This document shows positions 24,745-35,891 of a DNA stretch of 64,000 bases, piece by piece. The notes under the pieces are model-generated. The model had not been told where the DNA came from. It made no database searches and saw only the letters and a program-made list of their open reading frames with translations. Position 1 is the stretch's first letter; every line of letters starts with the position of its first letter. The stretch is from Saccharum officinarum (lineage: Eukaryota > Streptophyta > Magnoliopsida > Poales > Poaceae), in assembly GCA_020631735.1 (NCBI GenBank), contig CM036201.1, positions 78,096,502-78,160,501 of the forward strand, in the 5' to 3' direction. A program made the translations under genes and the position numbers.

Positions 24745-25231
24745 CTGTGATCATATAAGGATCCACCATTAGGGACAAACTTCCAAATTCAAGGACAGAC
24801 TCAAAGAAAAGATACACTAGATAAGGGATAAAATAATCAGACTTCCATAGTTAATTTGAGCACTTATTTTTATTATTTCCCTATCATTTATTAAACAAAC
24901 TTATACGTGACGGTTTTTTTTTTCATGATGCATGTATCGGCCTATTCATCGCTCAAGCCGAATATAGCGGCATTCGCGAATATTTTGGCACAAGGTATAC
25001 TCACTCACCGTATACTAGTCGATTTATACGACGCGTAAGTTAGTGTACCTGCAGGACTTTTCATTAGATAAAATCAGTGCCACTATCCTAGATAGACCAT
25101 ATTACTAGGGTGAATACTTATTTATGCGGATTTACCGAATCCTATTTTTCACAAATCTTTTGTTGGTCAAATTTTTAAATTTAAAAAGAGGTGATTAAGC
25201 TTGTAAATTCATTATTGGCTCTGGTACCAAC
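24745..25231 (-). other. untranslated leader of Tekay-like element
   Basis: 487 bp between the 5' LTR and the gag ATG, AT-rich, without an ORF. In the related element at 42.2-56.7 kb the equivalent position holds the histone-H3-like ORF. Confidence 0.6.
25216..25230 (-). other. primer binding site of Tekay-like element
   Basis: The minus strand reads TTGGTACCAGAGCCA just after the LTR end; one mismatch from the initiator-Met tRNA site TGGTATCAGAGC. Confidence 0.75.
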
Positions 25232-27826
25232 TGTGGCAGAATCGTCTGAATCGGCACATTATCGATAATACTCGTCTTCCATTGACACTAAGTATTCCGA
25301 TAATGAACCAAGTCAAACACCTCCGTCGAGCACACCCGAAGGAGAACTCGAATAATCCACGTTTTCATCCAGGATACAATAATGAATACAAGCTTACAAT
25401 ATTTAGTTCATTTCATACAATAGCAGTCTTGGAAATTTATTCATTACAATACCAGAGTTCAGAGTGCAGTAATTAAACAGCGGAAACTAATTAAACATCT
25501 AGCGGAAAGCGATACAAGGATCCGTCTGTGCCCACCAGAAGAATCCTCCACACAGCAGCCAACTTTTTAAAATGCACCTGCAACAGGGGTAAAATAACCC
25601 TAAGTACAAAATGTACTTGCAAGACTTACCCGACTAGTGGGAATATATATTTTCCGACTCTCAAGGATGTGAAAGGCTTTTTGGTTTGCTATTTCATTTT
25701 TGCCTGCAAAGCTTACTAAAGTGTATCCTTACTGGTAAATATTTAGCAGTCATCTTTTTTTATTAGCTAAACATTCTAGGTAAGCACATGTTCTACTTTC
25801 AAGCAAGTGATAAGCAATCATGCTCATTTCTCTTTCTTTCCTTTCTTCCACCAACTTTATTATTCCAGTTGTTACTACGATGCCATGCCATAGTCAAGCC
25901 GTACCGTCTAAGCGACGGCGATTCGCGAATCAATGTGTCCAGCTGGGTACCCCGAAAAACACACGCCTCATCTGTACCCCGGGCACAGATGAGACCAACT
26001 CGCTCCACTCCTGTCACAGGTTCCAGGTCCCCGTCCAAACTTGGACTCCAAGCCCCCACCCTTGAGGCCCGGCCTCAAAGTGGTGCTTAGACCTCCACCT
26101 ATCCCCGCCTCCAATCAGTCGGTCCGGAAAGAGCCGGAGCCCATGACAAGAGAGTAACAAGTCTTCCTCACCCCCATCCGTAAGTATGTGCACGGGATAA
26201 TAAGATCTGTGACAAGACTATTGTCCATAACAACGAACGGTCCTTAATCGACGCGGACAGGGAAACGATGCAACCAAGCTAAGCCCGTGGCCGCGGGACG
26301 TAACTTGTCACACCCACCAGTACCCAAACCATATCCCTGCCCGGTCTCTAATTTTCTTTCACCTTCTTATCATGTGATACAATAATAATCACCTATTGTG
26401 AGTAACGACAGGTTACCCGCTACCGTCATCCTAAGCATCGCATCTACATGACCTGTACTAGTAGGACTCATAGGTGGGTATATATGTGCAAGTAGTTTTC
26501 ATATCAACTCCTGAAACGTAATGCAAACATATATATACCAAGTGATTAGAAAAATAGGGTTATGCACCGGGGCTTGCCTTGGGCAGGCACGGAGTCAACA
26601 AAGTCAGTCGGCGGCTCCGGAACCTCCTCCGCTGCAAGGACCTCCTCGATCACCTCCACGACCTCCTCGTACTCCTGGTCGTCGATGGTCACCACGTCCG
26701 CCTCCAACTCGTTCACTACATGCATGCAATGATGGTGTAATAATTAATACTTAGACAACAACAACTCTTAAAAGTACACAACTACTAAGCTAATTAACTA
26801 ACTCTAATGGTTAACATGCTAAGCTATCCATTACTTCTACTAAGCAAGAACTAGCTAGCCTAATATTCTCTACTAACTAAAATACATTTTATGATAAATA
26901 GATAAATTTAGTTGAGCTCTAGAGACGAAGAAAGATGACATGGACAGACAACTCTTGATTTTCAATGAATTTAGGAAGAAGAATCAACGGAATTGGAGTT
27001 CGTATGGTGGAGATATTGGTTGCGCAAAGTAGCTATTAATAAACTCTAAAAAATCAAAGGAACTTAATTAGCTCATGGCTTTCTCCCGTGACTTGCTCAT
27101 GAATGAGGTCTTTAATCAAAGGAATAATGAAGACGGATGGCGCTGCTAAGGAGGAACAGAGGAAGTACAAGAGGAACTCGCGGGATACTTACCGCAGTCC
27201 ACTGATGCTTCGATAGACGCAGCTTACACGACAAGAACAGAGAAACTTGATTAGAGAGGAAGAGGTGGACAACAAGTTTGACGAGCTCGCGATCGCGAGA
27301 CGTCTCCTTTTAAGGACGAGAGACGCAGGGACGCTCGCACTGGAAAAGAGATTGACGTGCGCGACGCAGCAATTCTCCGTGCTACAGTGTTTTCTGCACG
27401 CTACAGTAATCTCTGTGCTGCTACAGTGCATTTCTGCGACGCTGCAGTAACCTCTGTTCTGCTACAGTGCGTTCCTTCGTCGCTACAGTAACTCTGCTCT
27501 GCTATAGTACATTTCTGCGGCGCTACCGTAACTCTGCTCTGCTGCAGTACATTTCTGCGACGCTACAGTAACTCTGCTCTGCTACAGTTCGATCAGGGAA
27601 TTTTAGAAAAGCAAAAGAATTGCTAGCGCTGGAGTTGGATCAGGATGACAATAGTTAGTTGAACTGTGCTGAGGAATATTTGGACAAGGAATTAAATTAG
27701 AGCTCAAATCGAGAATTAAAGCAACAAAGTTTAATTTCTCATTTTGCCAAAAACAACAATACATAAACATGATGCTCATGACATGGTTTAGTGATTTATT
27801 AACGCAGTAACACCGAGGGTGTTACA
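25232..27826 (-). repeat. 5' LTR of Tekay-like element
   Basis: Near-identical to 17524-20116. It carries the same intron-like module (25578-25629), the same conserved motif near 26565 and the CTACAGT array at 27385-27595, where most of the differences between the two LTRs are found. Confidence 0.93.
25578..25629 (-). other. conserved intron-like module in LTR (family 1, right)
   Basis: Same as 17870-17921, with a single substitution inside (aaatatact versus aaatgtact). Confidence 0.5.
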
Positions 27827-27929
27827 CTGACGGATAAACACGAAGGGGTTAGGCCGGACGGGTGGCCGCGTCTGGACAGGAGTGACATACGAACGCCATC
27901 ATTTTCCTTTATTTTGAAACCGATGGAAA

Positions 27930-28485
27930 CGTCTTATGCAAAAATTTCGCTTCCTTGCGTCTGCAGGAAGCAGTCCCGTACGTCGCATCCGATCGTTTGA
28001 ACTAGTCCTTGCCCTGCTCAAAAATTTGTCGCATCGCATCACATCTTGACTGTGGACTGTGGTAGTCAAGAGAGTAGTGTATACGCGTGCAGGCACAGTG
28101 GGTGGAGTGACTTTAATTTGTGTGAAATGCATGGTGCCCGGTCGCTGCAGCCAGCAGTTATAGATTGAGGGAGCGCTTGGTTCGCGTCCAAAGAATGTCA
28201 AAACGTGTCACAACTTCGACGCTGTAGTTGCGTATGGCGTTTGATTGACTGCCCCATTTGCGGCATGCCACAGCCCTGCCGTGGTCTTTTAATGCATTTT
28301 AGGTGCCAAAACGTGCCGGAAGTGCGGCGGCCATTTTCTGCGCCGCATGTTTGGCATGCCAAGGACTCTAGCGCGGCATCTCGTGGTCATAATCCAAACG
28401 AGCCCTGAGAGCGAAAGTGCGGAAAGGAGTGGAGGACCAATAATGCAAGGCAAGGGCAACGACAGGATCGATATTGCTGCGACCC
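27930..28485 (-). repeat. copy B of the methyltransferase promoter segment, without its gene
   Basis: Collinear with 13640-13975, including tagtccttgccctgctcaaa at about 28004-28023 and the acgacaggatcgatattgct stretch near 28465. Copy B is interrupted by a 237-bp MITE (28169-28405). No methyltransferase exon is found next to it; on the side where exon 1 should lie is the gypsy element. Confidence 0.65.
28169..28405. mobile_element. MITE, Tourist/Harbinger-like, TSD TGA
   Basis: Terminal inverted repeats GGGAGCGCTTGGTTCG and (inward from the right) GGGCTCGTTTGGATTATG. TGA flanks it at 28166-28168 and 28406-28408. The related copy at about 13900 gives the empty site (gattgagaggg). A 3-bp duplication with GGG-starting termini fits PIF/Harbinger MITEs. 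Confidence 0.65.
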
Positions 28486-29181
28486 GCGCGTGGGATTTTA
28501 AAATCCGAATTCTGAATAAAAATAATACTTGATGTTTCTTTGATTTTGTATAGGCGTGTTAAAATTCTGTAGAATCCTAGTCTGTTTAGATGGGATTTAA
28601 GGATTCCAATTTTTTATTTTATCCGGACTCTTAAAATTCATTGGTAACCAAACGGTCCGTGGAACCCGGTCAATGCATGGACGTGCTTGCCGGACACTCC
28701 GGCTGGCTCCGTTCAGTCCAACGAGCCATTCAACTGATTTCTGCTATCCCGACATGCAACCTTTTGGCTTCTTGCATATTGTCTGACAAATTAATTAAAT
28801 CATATAGTTTTATCAGAAATCCAGGGAGCAAAAAGGGAATCACTGCAGAAACTCATGGTTCAAATTCAATAGAAAATTACAAAGTGGGAACACGGATGGA
28901 AGAGGATCAAAAGTTCAAACGACCAGGAAAGAAAAAGAATACTGGAACAGGTGCCCAAGCATTTATACCAACTTATGATGTAGCAGTAAAGCAAATGACA
29001 TACTTGTAACCCTCCCTTAATCATGGTGTGGTGATTGAGTTGACAATAGACATTGGTAGGCATCCTAGAGTGAATTTCTTATAATTTAAAATAAATTTTA
29101 AATACTTTGCTAACTTATATTTCAGGACGGTGGGAAGGATAAGCATCACAAAGCTAATCAGTACATATCACCCTTATTAAT
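28486..29181. other. intergenic, no gene supported
   Basis: AT-rich. An open stretch at 28641-29009 has no family I recognise and no splice context that supports it. The sequence tacatatcacccttat at 29162-29177 recurs at 32509-32524, on the other side of the solo LTR. Confidence 0.4.
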
Positions 29182-32100
29182 TGTAACACCCCTGGTGTTA
29201 CTAACTTACTTAGCATGCGATTAAGGCCTAAAAGAAATTAGCAGAACGAGTTCTCGGGTTTTAAAATTTTAATCGCTCATGAAATGATACCCGACTCTTA
29301 TGTGACGCATGTTTGTGGTTGCAAGAAACCAAATCCAAAAATTAAAAATGAGTCCTTTCGTTGCATTGGCAAGGGAATGAACTTAGGATTAAGAGTGCTA
29401 TTTTTAACAAATTATATTGAGCAAAATAATTAAATAGTGTTTAATATTTATTCCTATGGGTTAGTACGTAGTAGGGACGATTACGTGAAATACTTATTGG
29501 TCAGTCCAAAGCTTTAATTTATCTAATCATGCCAACCAACCAAAGCATGATCTGCAGACTGGTTTTTCTAGATGTTTGAATGGTCTGCATTATAACTGAA
29601 CTTGACAAATCGCTTTGTGATCTGCATTGAACCTGATCTCGCTCGCATCGAGGCACGCATCCTTGAGCCCGTTAAGGCAGACGTGATGCAGGCGGTCTAG
29701 GAATTCTAGAACCAGAGAGCACGCAATGTCACTGCAGGGCACTGTAGACGCGCGGGAATACTGTTCACTCGTGGAAGCTGCTGGGTTCTCCAGAAATCGC
29801 TGTAGCGTTTTTGTAGAATGCACTGTAGCATCGCAGAGATCACTGTAGAGTCGCAGAGTGCACTGTAGCAGCGCAGAGATCAATGTAGCGTCGCAGAGTG
29901 CACTGTAGCAGCGCAGAGATCACTGTAGCGTCGCAGAATGTACTGTAGCGTACAGGAACACTGTTCATCCGAGCATTAAGAGCTGCTGTGCCGTGCACTC
30001 TCTTCTCTCTCTCATTTCGCTGCACCGCACGCCCTGCCATCTATGCTTGTCTGCTGTCTCCTCGGCTTTTTAAGGAAGCCAAACCGCTGCTCGCCTTGCT
30101 CGTCCTATCTCACGGCCTCTCCTTGCTCCACCTCCGCGTCCCAACTCCGCTTGCCGAGCTCGCAGCCGCCCAAGCCGTGGAGCTGTCCCGCCCTCGCCGG
30201 CCGTCGTGACCGCAGCGACTCCACTGCCAGCCGGAGCTCCTCAGCTCCTCTGCTTCGAGCGCTCCGTTCCTGGAAAAGAGAGAGCAAGGTGAGAAGGGTA
30301 TATATCCAAGCAAAAGAATTATACGGGTCCTTTTTGCTATTTTATTTAATATGGCTGAAGTTTGTAAATCCGTAATAAATCAAATAAAAATCATAAAAAT
30401 GGTAGAACCAATTTTGTTAGTCTCCTGAAATCATGATCTAGATAAAGGTGTAATTAGTTCACGTAGTTTTATAATATTTTTAGGCTTGCTTTAATTACTT
30501 TGAGATATTTAATATTATCAAACATAAACTTGTAAGCAGTGTTATGAATAATCAGTGATAGCATTAATCCTAGAAATTTTATAGTAAACTTCTAGTACTA
30601 CTAGGTGTTCACTGTAATTTTTGTAGTTCCAAAATAATTAGTTGTTAGGATAATTAATAAGCTCTGGTTTGAATATGTAGTAAATCGATAAAATGAATAA
30701 CGGGACATCTCGGGTTTATATAACTAAAACACTTGTTAAGAAATAACGTTTGAATCGACAACGTGGATACGTGGCCTAGTGAGTTTCTGTGTGGCTAGCT
30801 CGTTAGCTTGCGAGACGTAGTCGTACGACGAGAGTGCGATTGCTGTTTTTTACTTATGTCTCTGCGTTGCATTCGCGTAAATCATAATAGGAACGATGAT
30901 GGATCGATGGATCAACCGGAGGACTTGGCGTTGACCCAAAAGATGATGCCATGGTGATCGTACCCCGAAGATGGCATACTAACATTTGGTTATATTTTTA
31001 CCCAGGCAAGCCCCGGTGCATAACCTCTATTATGCTGCACTTTATTTATGCTTGTGCATTAAGTTTTAAGGAGTTGAATGAAACCCACTTGCATATATAT
31101 ATCCTGATCCCATGAGTCTTACTAGTATGTCAAGATCGTGTAGATTGCTATGCTACAGGACTCCGGTAGAAGTCGAGTGATTGCCTGTCACTCGCGAGAG
31201 ATAGGAAATATATTATTGTTACTATTATCATGTTACTATCACATGGATAATATATATATATGTGGATAATAATTGGAGACCGGGCGGGGTTGTACTTGAA
31301 ATTGGATATGGACTTGGTTGGGCAATCCGAGCGAGGCTCTGGTTGCATTTGTCCCGCCTGTGTCGATTAAGGACTGTTCGTTGCACTGGATCCCCGGTCA
31401 AGTCACAGATTTATTATCCCGAGCATATACTAGCGGATGGGGGCTAGGAAGACTTGTTACTCTCTTGTCATGGGCTCCGGCTCTTTCCGGACCGACTGAT
31501 TGGAGGCGGGGATAGGTGGAGGTCTAAGCACCACTTTGAGGCCGGGCCTCAAGTGTGGGGGCTTGGAGTCCAAGTTTGGACGGGGACCTGGAACCTATGA
31601 CAGGAGTGGAACGGGTTGGTCTTGCTCGTGCCTGGGGTACGAGCGAGGCGTGTGTTTTTCGGGGTACCCAGCTGGGCACATTGATTCGCGAATCGCCGTT
31701 TCTACGTGACGGTACGACTTGACTGCACTCTGGCACCGTAGTAAGAAATGAAAGATGAAAGATGGAAAAATGGTTCTGATGGCTCAATCTTTGCTTGAAA
31801 GTAGAACAGGTGCTTACTAGAATGGTGGGTTAATGAACTACCGATGACTGCTAATAAAAGTTAAATATAAGGATGCACCTTTAGTAATGCTTCCTGCAGT
31901 TGCAATGACCCACAAGCCAGATAGCCTTGCATATCCTTGGAGTCTTTTCTTTCCTTCTGACGGGTAAGTCTTGCGGAGTACAATTGAGTACTCAGGGTTT
32001 GTTCTACCCTGTTGCAGGTGACAGGTGTTCTTGAAGCTGACTTTTATGTGTGGAAACCTCCTGGTGGGCTCAGTGAGGATTTCCCTTATGTTGCGGATAT

Positions 32101-32492
32101 AGAGTTGATTTATAACTCTCACCAAAAATGTTTTACAAAGGAAAGATTTACCACCTATTATGAATTCTTGTATATAAATGTTCATCATGATAATATTTAA
32201 CTCTTCATTAAATGGTTTTATTTCCGCTGAACTCTTATAACATTTTATTTTCCGCTGTTATAATTAAACAATGGATTACCCTGATGTTGTACTAAAAGTG
32301 ATGTAAGAAATGGTAAAGATGTTGTAAGCTTTATCTCTCATTTATGATCCTGAGGTAAAAATGTGGATTTTTGAGTTCTCCCTCGGGTGTGCTCGACGGA
32401 ATCGCAGAGTTTAGTGCTCTCCCTTGGGTACTTAGTGTCTAATGGAAGACAAGTACTCTTGGGAGGGTATTAAATTAGGCGGTTCTGCCACA
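29182..32492 (+). mobile_element. solo LTR, Tekay-like, TSD TTAAT
   Basis: It starts TGTAACACCCCTGGTGTTA and ends CGGTTCTGCCACA, the same termini as the LTR family at 17.5-20.1 kb but in the opposite orientation and longer (3311 bp). The 5-bp duplication TTAAT is exact (29177-29181 and 32493-32497). It contains a CTACAGT array in complementary form (29740-29960), the conserved aggcaagccccggtgcat motif near 31003 and the intron-like module at 31964-32017. No internal region remains, so it arose by LTR-LTR recombination. Confidence 0.9.
31964..32017 (+). other. conserved intron-like module in solo LTR
   Basis: The plus strand reads ACGG|GTAAGTCTTGCGG, then AGTAC-AATTG-AGTACT, CAGGG, a T-rich run and CCTGTTGCAG|GTGAC. 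The span is 54 bp. Confidence 0.5.
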
Positions 32493-32497
32493 TTAAT

Positions 32498-32766
32498 CAC
32501 CTAAAAAATACATATCACCCTTATCCATCTTCTTAATCTTACAGGAAATATGAAAAGAAGAAAGAGAGCTGAAATTCCTCCGGCCTTTCATGAATGCAAT
32601 TCTCTTCCGTGGCGTGCGGGAGACGCTTTTTTTTGGATAAATAAATAAGCCAAACCAGGTAATATATCGGACTGAAAGTCGCACTCTCCATGTCCATGAA
32701 TGCTATTCTCACCCCCTACTTCTTTCTATCCACCCTGTGAACAACCAACCAGGAATACCAACCGCA
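32498..32766. other. region upstream of the LRR pseudogene
   Basis: Probable promoter and leader of the LRR gene. No distinct TATA element is convincing. It includes the outer copy of tacatatcacccttat. Confidence 0.35.
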
Positions 32767-34524
32767 ATGGTTTCAATCACTTGCATTGCTGGTCATAGAG
32801 CAGTGACTATGATGGTTGCTGTATTCTTCCTCCTCCCACTAGTGGTTTGGCATAAAGAACGCCACGACCACGCATCATGCCCCATTCCGATGCCTTGCAC
32901 ACGAGGCTGAGGTGCTCCTCAAGATGAAGCTGTCCTTATCCTCGGTCGACTATGGTGAGCTACCGAAGCCGCTACCATCTTGGCAAGTCGGCACAGACTG
33001 CTGCCACAATTGGATGGGAGTCACTTGCGACTATGCTGGAAGAGTCATCGCCCTCAATTTATCTTTCCGCCTTGTTGGATTTCTTGACAATGTCCCTATG
33101 GACATATCACGCCTCAACAATTTGGTGTCTCTGGATTTGTCTGGCTACTCGTCGTTGATGCTCCCAGAACCGAGTTTTCAGACCATCATCGCAAACCTTA
33201 GCAACCTGAAAGAGCTCCATCTTGATGGGGTGCTCATCTCTAGCACAGCAGCAGAGTGCTCCAAAGCTCTGGCCAAGTCTGTTTCCCAGCTTCAGATTCT
33301 TACCATGTCCATTTGTGGGATGTCTGGTCCCATTGACAGTGCTTTATCAGCTCTTGGCTCCCTAACTGTGATTGACTTCAGGGGCAACAATATAACTTTC
33401 CCTGATTTCTTTGCTCACTTCCCCTTATTACAAGTCCTGTCGCTTGATGAAAACCATCTCAGCACATTCCCCAGAGGGATCCTCCAACTCAGATATCTTG
33501 AGATTCTGAATCTCTCAGATACAAACCTATCTGGATACATCCCTTATGATATCGGTAATCTTACAACTTTGACACAGCTGTGGTTATGGTAACATATTCT
33601 CCGGAACACTGCCTGCTACAGTAAGCAACCTGACATCCCTGAGGACATTAGACTGCAATTCCTGTGGTTTGTCTGGAGAAATAAATGTTATTGCAAACCT
33701 AACTCAGTTGGAATCTATAGACCTCTCGTGCAATAATTTTACTGGTAAGATCCCTTGAATAAATCATGTTCTTCCTTCCCAAGCACCGTAAAATTTTCTC
33801 TTGTATTAACCGGCAAACATGTTTTTTTTTTCTAGTGCCTTGTGCAGGACCAATTCATTTTGGTGACAAAGTAAAACTCATCAATCTGGAGTTCCTGGAT
33901 CTGAGCTACAATTTACTCACTCAAACAATCCCTGGATGCTTGTTCACATATCCAGCATTGAAAGCACTAGACCTCAGCAGGAACCAATTTTCTGGAGTTC
34001 TGGAAGAAATTCCCAGTCCATCACGGATGCTGACCTGTGTAGACCTAAGTGGCAACCATTTGAGCGGACCAGTTCCCAGATCATTTGCTCGTTTCATGGC
34101 TCTTGAAATCCTGAATATTGACTACAACAACTTCTCTGGTACCTTGCACCTGTCTTTCTATTTTAGGCTAAGGAACCTCACATTGTTGTCAGCCTCCAAC
34201 AATAAGTTACTCTCTGCAGCCTGGAATGCATCAGGTGCGGATATCAGTAGCTCCAACAACATCAGTGCCTCATCCTCATGGTTAGGTTCCTACCCTTCAA
34301 ACACCTATATGGCTACCTCGCTGTCGCCGGTACTATCATCCTGCAATGTAACCATATTGCCCTTCACAGTGCAGCAAATACCTCAACTAGACACGCTAGA
34401 CCTCTCATGCAATCACATTCGAGGGGAAATTCCTAGTTGGATATGGAAAAAGGTGGACAGCCTGAATCTCTCACATAACATGTTCACAGAAATTGCACAG
34501 CCCCCGACAAGCGCCATGTTATCA

Positions 34525-34845
34525 ACGACGTATGGAATATGAAGTAAAACGAAATCAATCACAGCGGAGACACACGATTTAACGTGGAAAACCCCTCCAA
34601 TGCGAAAGGGAAAAACCACGGGCACCAGCCAGCAACAATCTCACTATCTCAAGAGTTTTGGGTTACACGCCTGCGGCGGCTTACAAGAGAATCAAGTATC
34701 CAAGAAACCCTAACAAGGGTATATATGTACCGTACCGCGGGGGGCTCCGCCCCCCGCACCCCTCCGTGTGTGCACGGGCGTGGCCTGATGAGCCGGCTTC
34801 AGACTCCGCTTCGCTCCGTCAGAAGCCCGGCCTATATCTTGCAGT
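34525..34845. mobile_element. dispersed repeat inserted in the LRR pseudogene, class uncertain
   Basis: It breaks the LRR reading between ...TEIAQPPTSAM and the resumption ...LEQLQHAILSSIDLSYN. It contains cacgatttaacgtggaaaac and gggaaaaaccacgggc, sequence often seen at the edges of grass LTR elements. Boundaries and target duplication could not be fixed. Confidence 0.45.
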
Positions 34846-35891
34846 GAATTTGGAACAACTCCAACACGCCATACTCTCTAGTATCGATCTAAGTTACAAC
34901 ATGCTTAGAGGAGCTGTCCCTCTCCCTTCTACAGGCACCATCCAGGATTACTCACACAATAAGTTCCCCTCCATCCCTTCTAGGGCTTTCGGTCAGCAGT
35001 TTAGGTTTGCTTACTCCATCGACCTAGCTAACAATGAGATAGCCGGGCCTGTACCTCATGCAAAATGCCATCATGGTGATAACCTTCGCATACTTGACTT
35101 CTCCAACAACAATTTCAGTGGTCTGCTCCCAACCTACTGCAACAGCTTGGCAGTACTAAGGCTCAGAGAAAATAACCTTACTGGGGCATGGCCAGATAGT
35201 ATTAAGAAGGGATGCACCTTACGATTAATCGATATGCACGGTAATCGGATAACAGGGCGAATGCCAAGATCCCTGACCAACTGCCAAGGATTAGAGTTCC
35301 TTGATGTTGGTAAAAACTCCATTGTTGATTCTTTTCCCTTTTGGCTGGGAGAGCTACATGACCTTTTCGTACTAGTCCTAAGAACAAACCTATTGCATGG
35401 TACATTGCTTAATCTGAAGGAGAAGGAGAACTTGACTATCAACCATTTTCAGAATCTGCAAATCATTGATCTTGCACAGAACAACTTTGATGGGGCTTTG
35501 CCTGAGAATCTGTTTAAGAACTCGAGGCCGATGACCAATCCCACAATAATAGGTGACTCCACATTAGCTGCTGACATACCAAGGACAGAGTCGGTTTACC
35601 AAGTTATGGTTGAAATTGCAATGAAAGAGGTGTACATCAACGTGCCTAAGGTCCTGCTCGACCTGGTGGTAATTGACCTATCAGAAAACCGATTCAGTGG
35701 CCTCATCCCCGAGAAATATGGCAACCTGACGGCACTGCATGTGCTCAACATGTCGCATAATGCCCTGACTGGAGAGATCCCACATGAACTCAGCCACCTC
35801 GCTCGCCTTGAGTCGCTGTCATGGAACATGCTCTCCGGGGAAATTCCACCAGAGCTGGCGATCTCTTTGACATCCCTTGAGTGGTTAAACC

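Larger units (their letters stand above)
17524..27826 (-). mobile_element. complete Ty3/gypsy chromovirus (Tekay-like), TSD CTGAC
   Basis: The 10.3-kb element has two near-identical LTRs (17524-20116 and 25232-27826), a primer site next to the right LTR, a polypurine tract next to the left LTR, and an intact gag-pol frame on the minus strand. The target duplication CTGAC is exact (17519-17523 and 27827-27831). By eye the LTRs differ at about 1% of sites, mostly substitutions, so the insertion is recent. The order RT, RNase H, integrase, chromodomain places it in the chromoviruses; the chromodomain style matches Tekay/Del. All parts needed for autonomy are present on inspection. Confidence 0.93.

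Noticed and set aside
28641..29009. 122-codon open frame next to the solo LTR
   Set aside because: No homology recognised, no codon bias or splice context; treated as chance.
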